Position numbers and translations under genes: made by a program. DNA of 64,000 nucleotides from Nitratireductor sp. XY-223 (GTDB lineage: Bacteria; Pseudomonadota; Alphaproteobacteria; Rhizobiales; Rhizobiaceae), in the NCBI RefSeq assembly GCF_004959855.1, contig NZ_SPNT01000001.1:1054001-1118000 (forward strand), written 5' to 3'. Of the stretch, positions 9,364-17,528 are shown piece after piece (the stretch's first letter is position 1; every line of letters starts with the position of its first letter). A model generated the notes under the pieces. The model made no database searches and was not told the origin of the DNA. It saw only the letters and a list, made by a program, of their open reading frames with translations.

Positions 9364-9631
9364 ACCCTGCCTCTTCGGCGGCCACGAACTGGGCAATCAC
9401 GCGGCCGAAGAGAGCGGCAAACCTTTCCCATTCGGCAGAGGTGAAGCGTTCGATGTCGGTGTGGCTTGCGACGGTCACGGCGATAATGTCGCGCGAAAGG
9501 TGACACCCGTAGTGCTCGCACATCGCGTCAAGATATTCGCGGTCATTGCCGTATCTGTCAGGCGCGTCGAAAATCGCTTGCGCGGCGGGATGGTCAAATC
9601 CGACCATGTTCACATTAATGTTTTTTATCAT
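9347..9631 (-). CDS. Small uncharacterised protein (94 aa)
   Basis: A 94-residue acidic protein starting at ATG 9631 with AGGAAA upstream. It contains YGNDREYLDAMCEHYGCHLSRDI in the middle and a helical end (ERFAALFGRVIAQFVAAEEAG). No domain is recognised. Its 3' end overlaps the start of the PAS-like gene by 17 bp, which suggests translational coupling, and it lies 60 bp downstream of the XRE regulator on the same strand. Confidence 0.6.
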   Translation of the reverse strand: MIKNINVNMVGFDHPAAQAIFDAPDRYGNDREYLDAMCEHYGCHLSRDIIAVTVASHTDIERFTSAEWERFAALFGRVIAQFVAAEEAGYGRPH

Positions 9632-9690
9632 TTATGGTTTTCCTGTATTTCCCCAAAAAATTTACCGGCGCCTGGATGATAGGGTAATTT

Positions 9691-10128
9691 CTATTTGCTG
9701 TCCTTCACTAGATTCTTCGAGCGCAGCGCGCGCAGCCGGCGGTACTGCTGCTGGATCAGCTTGTGGCGCTTTTCCAGCGAGACCTGCCGCCCGTAGTCCT
9801 CGATGATCATATCGGCTGCGTGGGTCGCCTGGTCGAACAGCTCGAGATCGAGCTCCGTGTCGGACCCGTTGGCGGAGACCAGCCTGGTGTTCGGATAATC
9901 GTCGGCATCGCCGTCCGGGCCGTCACCCTTGCCGGAGAGCAGCCAGTCGGTCGTCACCTTGAAGCGTTTCGCATATTGCGTAAGGGCAGGGCGGCTTACG
10001 CCGCGCGAACCGTTCTCGTGCGATGCATAGGTCGAGTAGCTGACGCCCAGCGCTTCGGCGGCGATGGCGGCGGTCTTGTATCCGGCCGCCTCCCGCGCGG
10101 CTTTCAGTCTGGTGTTGAGATGAGACAT
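9691..10128 (-). CDS. XRE-family helix-turn-helix regulator (phage-repressor type)
   Basis: 145 residues with an N-terminal Cro/CI-type HTH: residues 4-60 read LNTRLKAAREAAGYKTAAIA…LGVSYSTYASHENGSRGVSRPALTQYAKRF, then WLLSGKG at about 62-68, the standard end of this domain. The C-terminal half is acidic then basic-helical (KRHKLIQQQYRRLRALRSK) and has no protease motif, so it is not a LexA-like repressor. It heads a leftward group with the small orphan and PAS-like genes. The region upstream (10129-10210) carries several TATGC half-sites, one of which, AATTATGCATT (10174-10184), resembles a palindrome before the GNAT-like gene. Confidence 0.85.
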   Translation of the reverse strand: MSHLNTRLKAAREAAGYKTAAIAAEALGVSYSTYASHENGSRGVSRPALTQYAKRFKVTTDWLLSGKGDGPDGDADDYPNTRLVSANGSDTELDLELFDQATHAADMIIEDYGRQVSLEKRHKLIQQQYRRLRALRSKNLVKDSK

Positions 10129-10337
10129 GGCGGAATTATGAAGCCGTTGAATATACTTTTGGTGTTTTTCAGGAATTATGCATTGTGCGTGATCCTATGC
10201 GTATTCGCGGTGGAAGTAAAACACATTGCGTAGTTGGCTGAATAAATTGATCGCGGGCGCGGCGATGCCTCAGGCCCGGCGATGTCGGTCGTTAAAGGAC
10301 TTGCAATCCTATCGTGGATAATTACCAGTAGGTGCGG

Positions 10338-10424
10338 GCCCCCTTGGCGAAATTGGTATACGCAACAGACTTAAAATCTGTCACCCGCAAGGGTTTGCCG
10401 GTTCAAGTCCGGCAGGGGGCACCA
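10338..10424 (+). tRNA. tRNA-Leu (UAA)
   Basis: Acceptor strands GCCCCCT (10338-10344) and AGGGGGC pair fully. The anticodon loop CTTAAAA (10370-10376) gives anticodon UAA, flanked by the ACAGA/TCTGT stem. A long class-II variable arm (CACCCGCAAGGGT) and a T-arm with GGTTCAAGTCC are present, and CCA is encoded at 10422-10424. Its length of 87 nt fits a class-II leucine tRNA. An FkbM methyltransferase gene starts 130 bp downstream. Confidence 0.97.
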
Positions 10425-10553
10425 GCCTTTAAAAGTGTGATTGACGATCAACAAACAATCGTTGTTTTGGCCACGACCCGGGTGCAGGCGAGGGAACCGT
10501 AACAGGGAAGAAATCCGCCTTGACTGAAGCGGTTCATTTTGTTCCATAACGGC

Positions 10554-11231
10554 ATGAACACACTACCCAAAATTGCACGAAAACTTGTTCGTTCGTACAG
10601 GAAGAATATCCTCCGAGATCCTCACCTTCTGGAGCTTTCGCGCTGGTTCAAGGATGAGGGCGACAAGAAGCTGCGGCTTGACCACAGGTTGGATGCAAAT
10701 TCGACGGTTGTGGACTCCGGCGGTTATCTGGGGGACTTCGCAGACACCATCAGTCGTTGCTTCAACAGTCATATTTTCTTGTTTGAGCCATCCACTCGAT
10801 TCTACCAAAAGTGCGTGGAAAGATTTGCGGCCAACTCCAAGATCGTTTGTCGGAACTATGGTCTCTCAGGCCAAAACCGAAACACCACATTGTCACAAGA
10901 CGCCGATGGTTCGTCTGAATTCGGTGGTTCGAAGGGGAGCGATGGCGGTGCTGAAACGGTCAGGCTCAGAGCGGTTGACGAGGCTTTCATAGAGAACGGG
11001 ATCTCAAGTGTTGATCTCATGGAAATCAACATTGAAGGAGGCGAATACGAGGTGCTGCCCAGGCTGATTGACGTCGGTATGGTGAAAGACATCGATCGCC
11101 TGCAGATACAATTCCACAGCTTTGTGGACAACGCCGCGGCACGTCGTGAGGACATACAGTCGAAATTGGCCAAAACCCATGAGATGGTCTGGTGCTATGA
11201 CTTCGTTTGGGAGTGCTGGACTAGAAAGTGA
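10554..11231 (+). CDS. FkbM-family methyltransferase
   Basis: 225 residues from the first ATG (10554; an upstream TTG at 10539 is less likely). The SAM-binding region STVVDSGGYLGDFADTISR near residues 50-68 is followed by IFLFEPSTRFYQKC, and the family's conserved acidic/hydrophobic block VDLMEINIEGGEYEVLP lies near 155-171. FkbM enzymes O-methylate sugars or polyketides; the substrate is not shown. Base composition is noticeably more AT-rich than the surrounding core genes, and the gene sits directly downstream of tRNA-Leu, so acquisition by transfer is plausible. No integrase or attachment repeat was seen beside it. Confidence 0.85.
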   Translation: MNTLPKIARKLVRSYRKNILRDPHLLELSRWFKDEGDKKLRLDHRLDANSTVVDSGGYLGDFADTISRCFNSHIFLFEPSTRFYQKCVERFAANSKIVCRNYGLSGQNRNTTLSQDADGSSEFGGSKGSDGGAETVRLRAVDEAFIENGISSVDLMEINIEGGEYEVLPRLIDVGMVKDIDRLQIQFHSFVDNAAARREDIQSKLAKTHEMVWCYDFVWECWTRK

Positions 11232-11280
11232 TGCCAGCCATTTTGGTTGCCACAACGCCGCCGGTCTGACGTGCCTGCCG

Positions 11281-12201
11281 TCAGATGCTGTTGCCTGTCA
11301 GATACTGCCAAAGCTCCTTGCTTGCTCCGGTCATGGCATCGCCGGCATTCGACAGGATGTAATACCCGAGATCGGGGCGGCTGACCGGTTCTCCCAGGCG
11401 GACGATCTCGCCGGCTTCGACGAGATCGTCATCCAGCCCGACATAGCCTAGCGCGACGCCTTCGCCGCAGCGGATCATGTCGAGCAGGGTCGGGTAGTTC
11501 CTGATATCGGCATTGCGCAGGTCGCCGGGCAGCGTCGCACCGTGGTGCTCGAACCACTTCTTCCAGGTCATCCAGCCGTAATTGTGCATGTCGCCGTGCT
11601 CGAGCAGCCATTCGGTTTGCAGCGTCGCGGCAAGGTCGTCGGGGTCGAGCTCGGGCGTGCGTTCCAGGAACGACGGCGCGGCGATCACGTAGGTTGTCTC
11701 GGTAAAGAGGAGATCCGCACGCTTGCCCGGCCAGTCGCCGGAACCGAAGCGGATCGAGAAGTCGACCTTGCCCGCGTCGAAATCGTGGTAGTTCTCCGAG
11801 GTGACGAAGTTGATGGCCGCGCCTCCGGCAGCGCCGCGCATCGCGGTGATCTGCGGCATCAGCCACAGATGGGTGATGCCGAACGAGGCGCCGATGACGA
11901 TCTCGTTGTTCTTGCGTGCCGAGACCGAGCCCAGGGAAACCTCGAGACGGTCGAAGGCCGAGGTGACAAGCTCGGAGACGGTCTCGCCTTCTGTCGTCAG
12001 GGCGACGGCATTGCCGGTCCGGTGAAAAAGGTCGATGCCCAACCAGGCTTCAAGGTTGGTGATGTGCCGGGTGACGGCCGGCTGGGCCACCCCAAGTTCC
12101 TCGGCCGCGCGGGTGAAATTGCTGTGCCGGGCGGCAGCCTCGAAGGCGAGGAGGGCGTTGAGCGGCGGCAGGCGTCGGCGCATCGCGAGATCCGATCTCA
12201 T
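11281..12201 (-). CDS. LysR-family regulator (GcvA-like)
   Basis: 306 residues from ATG 12201; an ATG at 12183 would give the more typical start MRRRLPPLNALLAFEAAARH. The N-terminal winged HTH reads NFTRAAEELGVAQPAVTRHITNLEAWLGI, and the rest fits a LysR effector domain (…IVIGASFGITHLWLMPQI…). It is divergent from the HD-protein/membrane-hydroxylase pair with about 100 bp between the starts, the usual arrangement of a LysR gene with its target. The effector is unknown. Confidence 0.92.
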   Translation of the reverse strand: MRSDLAMRRRLPPLNALLAFEAAARHSNFTRAAEELGVAQPAVTRHITNLEAWLGIDLFHRTGNAVALTTEGETVSELVTSAFDRLEVSLGSVSARKNNEIVIGASFGITHLWLMPQITAMRGAAGGAAINFVTSENYHDFDAGKVDFSIRFGSGDWPGKRADLLFTETTYVIAAPSFLERTPELDPDDLAATLQTEWLLEHGDMHNYGWMTWKKWFEHHGATLPGDLRNADIRNYPTLLDMIRCGEGVALGYVGLDDDLVEAGEIVRLGEPVSRPDLGYYILSNAGDAMTGASKELWQYLTGNSI

Positions 12202-12300
12202 AATAATATTTCCTTATGCCAGCCTATCAATTTCAGCCGTATCCGGCAATTTTTCCATGCGTTAATGTTTGGGTGACGGAACGCAAGGGATACGCGCGCC

Positions 12301-12927
12301 ATGAAGAAGGTCACCTTTACCCAGATGAAGCACGGCACCCGGGAAGACTACGAGTTCCTGGTCGCCGAGGAAATCGGACACACGAAGCACACGGCCGACC
12401 GGCTGCTCAAGGCGATGACCGAGCTTGACGAGAGCCTTTCAGGCTACCAGGTCACCCGCCTCGGGCACTCGGTACAGTCGGCGACGCGCGCCTGGCGGGA
12501 CGGCGCGGATGTCGACTGGGTGGTCTCGGCCCTGCTGCACGATATCGGCGATATCTACGCGCCGTATAATCACGACGAATACGCGGCCGCCATCCTCAAG
12601 CCCTTCGTGCGCGAGCAGTGCACCTGGTGCGTGCAGACGCACGGCGATTTCCAGATGCTCTATTACGGCCATCACCTGGACGGCTTCGACCAGCACAAGC
12701 GCGAGTGCCACCGCGGCCACCGGTATTTCGACGACTGCGCCGAATTCTGCGAGCGCTGGGACCAGGCGAGCTTCGATCCCGACTATGACGACCTGCCGCT
12801 GGAATTCTTCGCTCCGATGGTGCGCGCGGTGTTCGACCGCGACCCCTACGACAAGGATGTCATCCGCCCCGGAGCGCGCGAACCGCTGGTGAATCCAGCC
12901 GTCGCATCCGAGCGATCAGAAGCCTGA
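12301..12927 (+). CDS. HD-domain protein, PhnZ/TmpB-like (putative mixed-valent di-iron oxygenase or phosphohydrolase)
   Basis: 208 residues. Candidate metal ligands are H56 (in LGHSVQSA), H80-D81 (LLHDIGD), H91 (NHDEYA), H114 (QTHGDF) and D154 (ERWDQASFD). The order H…HD…H…H…D and the 24-residue spacing of the first two match the HD-fold di-iron oxygenases PhnZ and TmpB, which cleave alpha-hydroxy-phosphonates, rather than ordinary HD phosphohydrolases. Y49, seven residues before H56, resembles the PhnZ substrate-lid tyrosine. It is ten bases upstream of a membrane di-iron hydroxylase gene and divergent from a LysR gene. Oxygenase activity is inferred from spacing alone. Confidence 0.7.
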   Translation: MKKVTFTQMKHGTREDYEFLVAEEIGHTKHTADRLLKAMTELDESLSGYQVTRLGHSVQSATRAWRDGADVDWVVSALLHDIGDIYAPYNHDEYAAAILKPFVREQCTWCVQTHGDFQMLYYGHHLDGFDQHKRECHRGHRYFDDCAEFCERWDQASFDPDYDDLPLEFFAPMVRAVFDRDPYDKDVIRPGAREPLVNPAVASERSEA

Positions 12928-12936
12928 GGATCTGAC

Positions 12937-13935
12937 ATGAGCGACACCGTGCAACCGGCCAAGCGGCCGGCCCGAAAGACGTGGAATTACACGCCGGCCC
13001 TGCCGATCCGGCTCGCGCCCTACTGGGACTGGCCGTTGCGCCCGCTGGAATCGGTGTTTTATCTTCTGAAGAGCTGGAACCCTGTCGCCATGCGCTTTGT
13101 CATGCTGCTCGCGGCCATCGCGACGTGGCTCTGGTTCACGCCGGATATCGAGCGAGCGAAAACGGTCGCGTTCGGCTGGGTGTTCGAGGTCTGGCTGCGC
13201 AACTTCCTGATCCTGACGGGCGTTGCCGGGGGTCTCCACCTCTTCCTGCTGCGTTTCAGGCTGCAGGGCGACGACTATCGCTACGACCTGCGGCCGATGG
13301 CCAGGGGCGCGAAGGTGTTTTCCTTCAAGAACCAGGTCTACGACAACATGTTCTGGTCGTTCGTTGCCCTGCAGTTCTGGACATTCTGGGAGTGCCTGAT
13401 GTGGTGGTCCTACGCCAATGGCTGGGCGACGATGATCACCTTCGATCGCAACCCGGTATGGTTCGTCGCGCTCATCGTGCTCATTCCCATCTGGGCGGGC
13501 TTTCATTTCTACTGGTTCCACCGGCTGCTCCATGTGGGCAGGCTCTACACCTGGGTCCACGCCTGGCACCACAAGAACATCAATACCGGCCCCTGGTCGG
13601 GTCTGGCGATGCACCCGGTCGAGAGCTTCTTTTTGATGTTCGACACGATGATCTTTTTCCTCGTGCCGGCGCACCCGATCCATGTGCTTTTCCTGCTCTT
13701 CCACCACGGCATCGGCGCACCGACCTCGCACGCCGGCTTCGAGAGGCTGAAGGTCGGCGGCCGCGACAGTTTCGAGGTAGGGGACTTCTTCCACCAGTTG
13801 CACCACAAGTTCTTCGACTGCAATTACGGCACCTGGGAAACACCGTGGGACGGCTGGTTCCGAACCTTCCATGACGGAACGCCGGAGGGCGATGCGGAGG
13901 TCAAGCAGCGCCGCATGCAGCTCTGGACAAAATAG
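12937..13935 (+). CDS. Sterol desaturase / fatty-acid hydroxylase superfamily membrane protein
   Basis: 332 residues with several membrane-spanning stretches (about 50-66, 84-106, 135-160, 173-194, 232-256). The histidine clusters of the non-haem di-iron hydroxylase family are present: HRLLH (195-199), HAWHH (208-212), HH at 256-257, and HQLHH (286-290). Members insert oxygen into lipid or sterol chains at the membrane. It is separated by nine bases from the HD-domain gene and ends the unit, so the two probably act on one substrate. The substrate cannot be named from sequence. Confidence 0.88.
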   Translation: MSDTVQPAKRPARKTWNYTPALPIRLAPYWDWPLRPLESVFYLLKSWNPVAMRFVMLLAAIATWLWFTPDIERAKTVAFGWVFEVWLRNFLILTGVAGGLHLFLLRFRLQGDDYRYDLRPMARGAKVFSFKNQVYDNMFWSFVALQFWTFWECLMWWSYANGWATMITFDRNPVWFVALIVLIPIWAGFHFYWFHRLLHVGRLYTWVHAWHHKNINTGPWSGLAMHPVESFFLMFDTMIFFLVPAHPIHVLFLLFHHGIGAPTSHAGFERLKVGGRDSFEVGDFFHQLHHKFFDCNYGTWETPWDGWFRTFHDGTPEGDAEVKQRRMQLWTK

Positions 13936-14087
13936 TGCACGCCCGCACGTTTCCATACGCGCGCCAGTCGATCCAGATGCGCGAGGGTGAGCGCGACAAG
14001 CTCCGGGAAGCGCTTGACAGGGTCTGATCCAAGGTGGTCCCGACCGTTCGCATCCCCGGGCGTCAGGTCGGTCGGGCCGGCCGGCTC

Positions 14088-14177
14088 CTATTTCGCCTTC
14101 TTCTTGGCTTTCCGCTTCTTTTCATTGGCGGCGCGCTTCGCGCGATGGTGCCGGCGTTTCATCGAGTCCTTTTTCAT
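14088..14177 (-). CDS. Short lysine/arginine-rich protein (29 aa)
   Basis: A 29-codon frame on the minus strand starts at ATG 14177 with GGAGG 9 nt upstream. The product begins MKKDSMKRRHHRAKRAANEK and continues with KKRKAKKKAK; it is almost entirely basic and helical. The strong Shine-Dalgarno sequence and biased composition argue for a real gene that is easily missed by length cut-offs. Function unknown; nucleic-acid or ribosome binding would fit. The remaining sequence between 13936 and 14246 holds no other gene. Confidence 0.65.
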   Translation of the reverse strand: MKKDSMKRRHHRAKRAANEKKRKAKKKAK

Positions 14178-14246
14178 ATCGGCGTTCCTCCCGTGCTGCC
14201 GAATGCAAGCGACGGGGGATTATACGCCATTTTTTAAAAGAACGCG

Positions 14247-14864
14247 TCAGCTGCACGAAATGCGCATGGTTCCGTGACGGTAGGCTCCGGGACCGCCGCC
14301 GGACTGCAATGTCTGATCGTTGATCGTCACCCGGTAGAACGGAATGCCGCGGATGTCTTCGTGAGACGGCTGGATTTCAACCATGTGGTTGGCGTCGAAA
14401 GGTTCTTCCTGGAGCGATCCGTCCGGCTGCTCGCCGACGAACGTGCCGCCCTTGACGCAGGAACGCCGTTCGAACTCGGCCATCTGGAAGATAAAATTGG
14501 AGTTGCCGAAGGAGGACAGTTCACCCATGGCCGTGCTGATCGAGTGGTCGAGCTTGGCCGATGCCGACTGGACGATCTGGTTTCGCAGATCCTCGGCATC
14601 CTGAGCGATGCCGGTGCTCAGATTCTGTGTCACCGCATCCAGCTTCTGCTGAAGTGTGGCGGTCTCCTGCCGCGACGCCTCGAGATCCGTTCGGACATCT
14701 GCCAGTTGTGCGCGAAGGCCGGATACCTGGATGAATCCCCATGCCATCAGCAATGCGAAGATGATCGCGAAACCGGCGACGGCAGCCGTCAGGACATCAA
14801 TCGGTTCGAACCCGCCTTTGGGCAACGGTGCGTGGGCGCGTTTCCTGGCGATTTTGTCTTTCAT
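14247..14864 (-). CDS. Membrane-anchored coiled-coil protein, uncharacterised
   Basis: 205 residues from ATG 14864 (AGGAAG upstream); longer in-frame extensions to 15146 look like read-through of non-coding DNA. A single membrane segment (about residues 24-46, LTAAVAGFAIIFALLMAWGFI) follows a basic cytoplasmic tail. A coiled coil comes next (SGLRAQLADVRTDLEASRQE…), then a C-terminal periplasmic domain with two cysteines, one in ERRSCVKGG and one three residues from the end (RISCS), possibly forming a disulfide. No family is recognised. Confidence 0.7.
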   Translation of the reverse strand: MKDKIARKRAHAPLPKGGFEPIDVLTAAVAGFAIIFALLMAWGFIQVSGLRAQLADVRTDLEASRQETATLQQKLDAVTQNLSTGIAQDAEDLRNQIVQSASAKLDHSISTAMGELSSFGNSNFIFQMAEFERRSCVKGGTFVGEQPDGSLQEEPFDANHMVEIQPSHEDIRGIPFYRVTINDQTLQSGGGPGAYRHGTMRISCS

Positions 14865-15297
14865 CTTGGCTTCCTGTCGTGAGTCCCGTCGAGCTTCGCT
14901 GAATTTCACTCCGCCATTCCGCATTGGAACGGCAATAAGGCGATCCGGCGGCGCATCCGTGCCGCCCAACATAATCGCGCCGACGCCTGGTTCAAGAAAA
15001 CACTGCGAAATCAGCAAGACCTGATTCCTTTTCGGGTCCGACAGCGGCCGCAAAACCCGCGCCGCATGTAGCGCGCTGATGCGGATCGCTTCAGTTTCAA
15101 GGCGTCCTGGGCTGATTTCGTCCCGGCGTTTGCGGCCGGCGGACAAAATCGGTAAGGAAGGTGCTTTCCAGCCTGACTATCCAACCGGCAAACATTGTGA
15201 GCGGGGGAATTATGCTCGGTACCATCGACGCATCGTGCGGTGTTGAACGCTCTGGCGGACGGTCTGGTCTGATGCCCGCCGACAGCCGGCAAATCTG
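14865..15297. other. 430-bp intergenic region with no gene seen
   Basis: Between the coiled-coil gene and the MFS gene, which point away from each other. Open frames here lack ribosome-binding sites and have shadow-like composition. It must hold promoters for both genes, but no clear -35/-10 pair was recognised. Confidence 0.5.
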
Positions 15298-16485
15298 ATG
15301 GCGGGAATCGCCGCGCTGGCCGCGGCCTACATTTTTTCGCAGTTCTACCGTTCGTTCCTTGCCGTGCTGACGCCGATCCTCACCGAGGAACTGGGCACCA
15401 GCAAAGCAGACCTGTCACAGGCGTCCGGCCTCTGGTTCCTGACCTTCGCGCTGATGCAGTTCATCGTCGGGGTATCACTCGACCGGTACGGGCCGCGCCG
15501 GACGGCCACGGTTCTGTTCGCTGTGGGCGTCGGCGGCGGGGCCTTTCTGTTCGCGGCGGCGACCACGCCACTGGAAATCGTCATCGCCATGGGCCTGATC
15601 GGCATCGGATGCTCGCCGGTGCTGATGGCGGCGTTCTTTATCTTCGCCTATACGTTCCGGCCGGCGCGTTTCGCGGTCGCCTCATCATGGTTCGTCGCCA
15701 TGGGCACGGCGGGCAACGTCATCGGCGCCAAACCGCTGGCGATCGCCGTCGAGAGCTTCGGCTGGCGGGAGACGATCTTCGGTCTCGGCGTGCTTTCGCT
15801 GCTGACTGCGATTGCGATCTACGTGTTCGTGAAAGATCCGAAGGTTGAGCGGGAAGAGGCCGGCGGGATCGGGCTTGCCGGTTACTGGGCCTTGCTAAAG
15901 ATACCGGCGCTGTGGCTGATCATTCCGCTCGTCGCGATCAACTATGCGCCTGCCGCCGGTGTGCGCGGCCTGTGGGTCGGACCGTATCTGGCGGATGTGT
16001 TCGGCGCGTCGACCCAGCTCATCGGGACCATATCGCTGTTCATGGCCATTTCGATGATCATCGGCAGCGTCCTTTACGGTCCGCTCGACACCCTGTTCGG
16101 AACGCGCAAATGGGTTTCGTTCCTCGGCAACCTTCTTGGAGCGGTGGCGCTCCTGTTGCTCGCTGCCTTCCCGATCCAGCCGCTCTGGCAGGTGACGGCG
16201 CTGCTGTTCGCCGTCGGCCTTTTCGGCGCCAGCTACGGTGTGATGATGGCCCATGCCCGCGATTTCTTTCCGCGGGAGCTCACGGGACGCGGCGTGACGC
16301 TCATGAACTTCTTTACCATCGGCGGGGTGGGCCTCGGCCAGTTCCTGACAGGGCAGATGGCGCAGGCGCACTTCGATCCGCTCGATCCGGCGCCGACCTT
16401 CTCGCTGCTCTTCGGTTTCTACGGCGTTCTGCTTGCCGTGACCGTCGCGATCTATTTCTTCTCGACCGACAAGAAACCGGATTGA
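15298..16485 (+). CDS. Major facilitator superfamily transporter
   Basis: 395 residues with about 12 membrane segments. The loop between segments 2 and 3 carries SLDRYGPRRTATV, a variant of the MFS motif D-R-x-G-R-R, and the second half has the matching FGTRKW loop. The opening AAAYIFSQFYRSFLAVLTP resembles the nitrate/organic-anion MFS branch. ATG 15298 is the only standard start before the upstream in-frame TGA and has no strong ribosome-binding site. It ends flush against the oppositely oriented hydrolase gene. Substrate unknown. Confidence 0.9.
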   Translation: MAGIAALAAAYIFSQFYRSFLAVLTPILTEELGTSKADLSQASGLWFLTFALMQFIVGVSLDRYGPRRTATVLFAVGVGGGAFLFAAATTPLEIVIAMGLIGIGCSPVLMAAFFIFAYTFRPARFAVASSWFVAMGTAGNVIGAKPLAIAVESFGWRETIFGLGVLSLLTAIAIYVFVKDPKVEREEAGGIGLAGYWALLKIPALWLIIPLVAINYAPAAGVRGLWVGPYLADVFGASTQLIGTISLFMAISMIIGSVLYGPLDTLFGTRKWVSFLGNLLGAVALLLLAAFPIQPLWQVTALLFAVGLFGASYGVMMAHARDFFPRELTGRGVTLMNFFTIGGVGLGQFLTGQMAQAHFDPLDPAPTFSLLFGFYGVLLAVTVAIYFFSTDKKPD

Positions 16486-17481
16486 TCAGGAGCCATCGGG
16501 CAGCTTTCCGATCCATTCCTCGATGACCTTCACGGTGCTTTCGTTGGTCGAAGGCGACACGGAATCGCCGGCAATCACGTGATGGTCCTTGTCGTCGCTG
16601 TCATTGACGATGACGATCTCGCTGTCGGCGCCCCATCGGCCGGCGACGATCTTCGTGGCGTCCGGCTGCACCACGGTGTCTTTCTCCGAAAAGATGAAGA
16701 GCACGGGGACGGTGATCTTCTCGATATCGGCGCTTTGCACGAGCTTGACCAGCTCGGCCATCGGCAGGACGGCCTCGGACGGATATTCGTGTGTCCAGTT
16801 GTGCCGTTGCAATTCGTTCTTCGGCTCGAACGAGCGACGATCGCCGGCGATGATGCCGAGGATCTGTTTCGCCCAGGGGATCGTCAGCAGGCCGGCGCCG
16901 GCGGCCTGAATGCCGTAGTTCGGAGAGATGTTGACGATGCCGACAACATCGGCGCTGAGATCCGGCTGGGTCGCGGCCCAGGTCGTCAGGGTGCCGCCCG
17001 TCGACGTTCCGACGAGGATGACGCGTTCGCCGATCCGCCTGCCGACGGCGATGGCTTCGGCCACGTCGTTGACCCAGCCCGCGACCGTTGCCTCCGCCAT
17101 CGCGTCGCTGGTGCGGCCGTGACCGACCAGCCGCGTATAGAAGAGGTTGGCACCGATATCCTTGGCGACGATGTCCATCACCGGGCGGATTTCTCCCGGC
17201 GAAGCGGAAAAGCCGTGGATATAGACCAGCGAGAGCGGCGTCTTGGCGCGCGAGTTCGGATAGGCCCAGACAATCTGCTTGTTCAGGCCGTTCCTGATAT
17301 CCTGGAAGCGGGCCTCCTCGCGTTCGAGGAACGCCTCGACGTCATCGCCGATGGTGGCCGGATCGAAATTGACGGTTGCGTTCACTTCTGTCCGCGGTCC
17401 CAGGTAATACAAAATCGCGCCTGCGATAATCAGTACGACTATGCCGTACAAAATCCTGGTCAGTCGAGACCGTTTCGCCAT
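16486..17481 (-). CDS. Alpha/beta hydrolase (carboxylesterase/lysophospholipase-like), membrane-anchored
   Basis: 331 residues from ATG 17481 with GGAGG 6 nt upstream. A signal-anchor (residues 9-28) puts the enzyme on the periplasmic side. The oxyanion motif HGF is at 89-91, the nucleophile elbow G-T-S-T-G has Ser160, the acid is probably the Asp of FSEKDTVV near 268, and the base is in DKDHHVI near 306. The layout fits a serine esterase or lipase. It is convergent with the MFS gene with no spacer between the stops. Confidence 0.88.
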   Translation of the reverse strand: MAKRSRLTRILYGIVVLIIAGAILYYLGPRTEVNATVNFDPATIGDDVEAFLEREEARFQDIRNGLNKQIVWAYPNSRAKTPLSLVYIHGFSASPGEIRPVMDIVAKDIGANLFYTRLVGHGRTSDAMAEATVAGWVNDVAEAIAVGRRIGERVILVGTSTGGTLTTWAATQPDLSADVVGIVNISPNYGIQAAGAGLLTIPWAKQILGIIAGDRRSFEPKNELQRHNWTHEYPSEAVLPMAELVKLVQSADIEKITVPVLFIFSEKDTVVQPDATKIVAGRWGADSEIVIVNDSDDKDHHVIAGDSVSPSTNESTVKVIEEWIGKLPDGS

Positions 17482-17528
17482 TGCCAACCTCCGGCTCTGT
17501 CTGGGTTTTCACAGCTTATGCGCGAACA

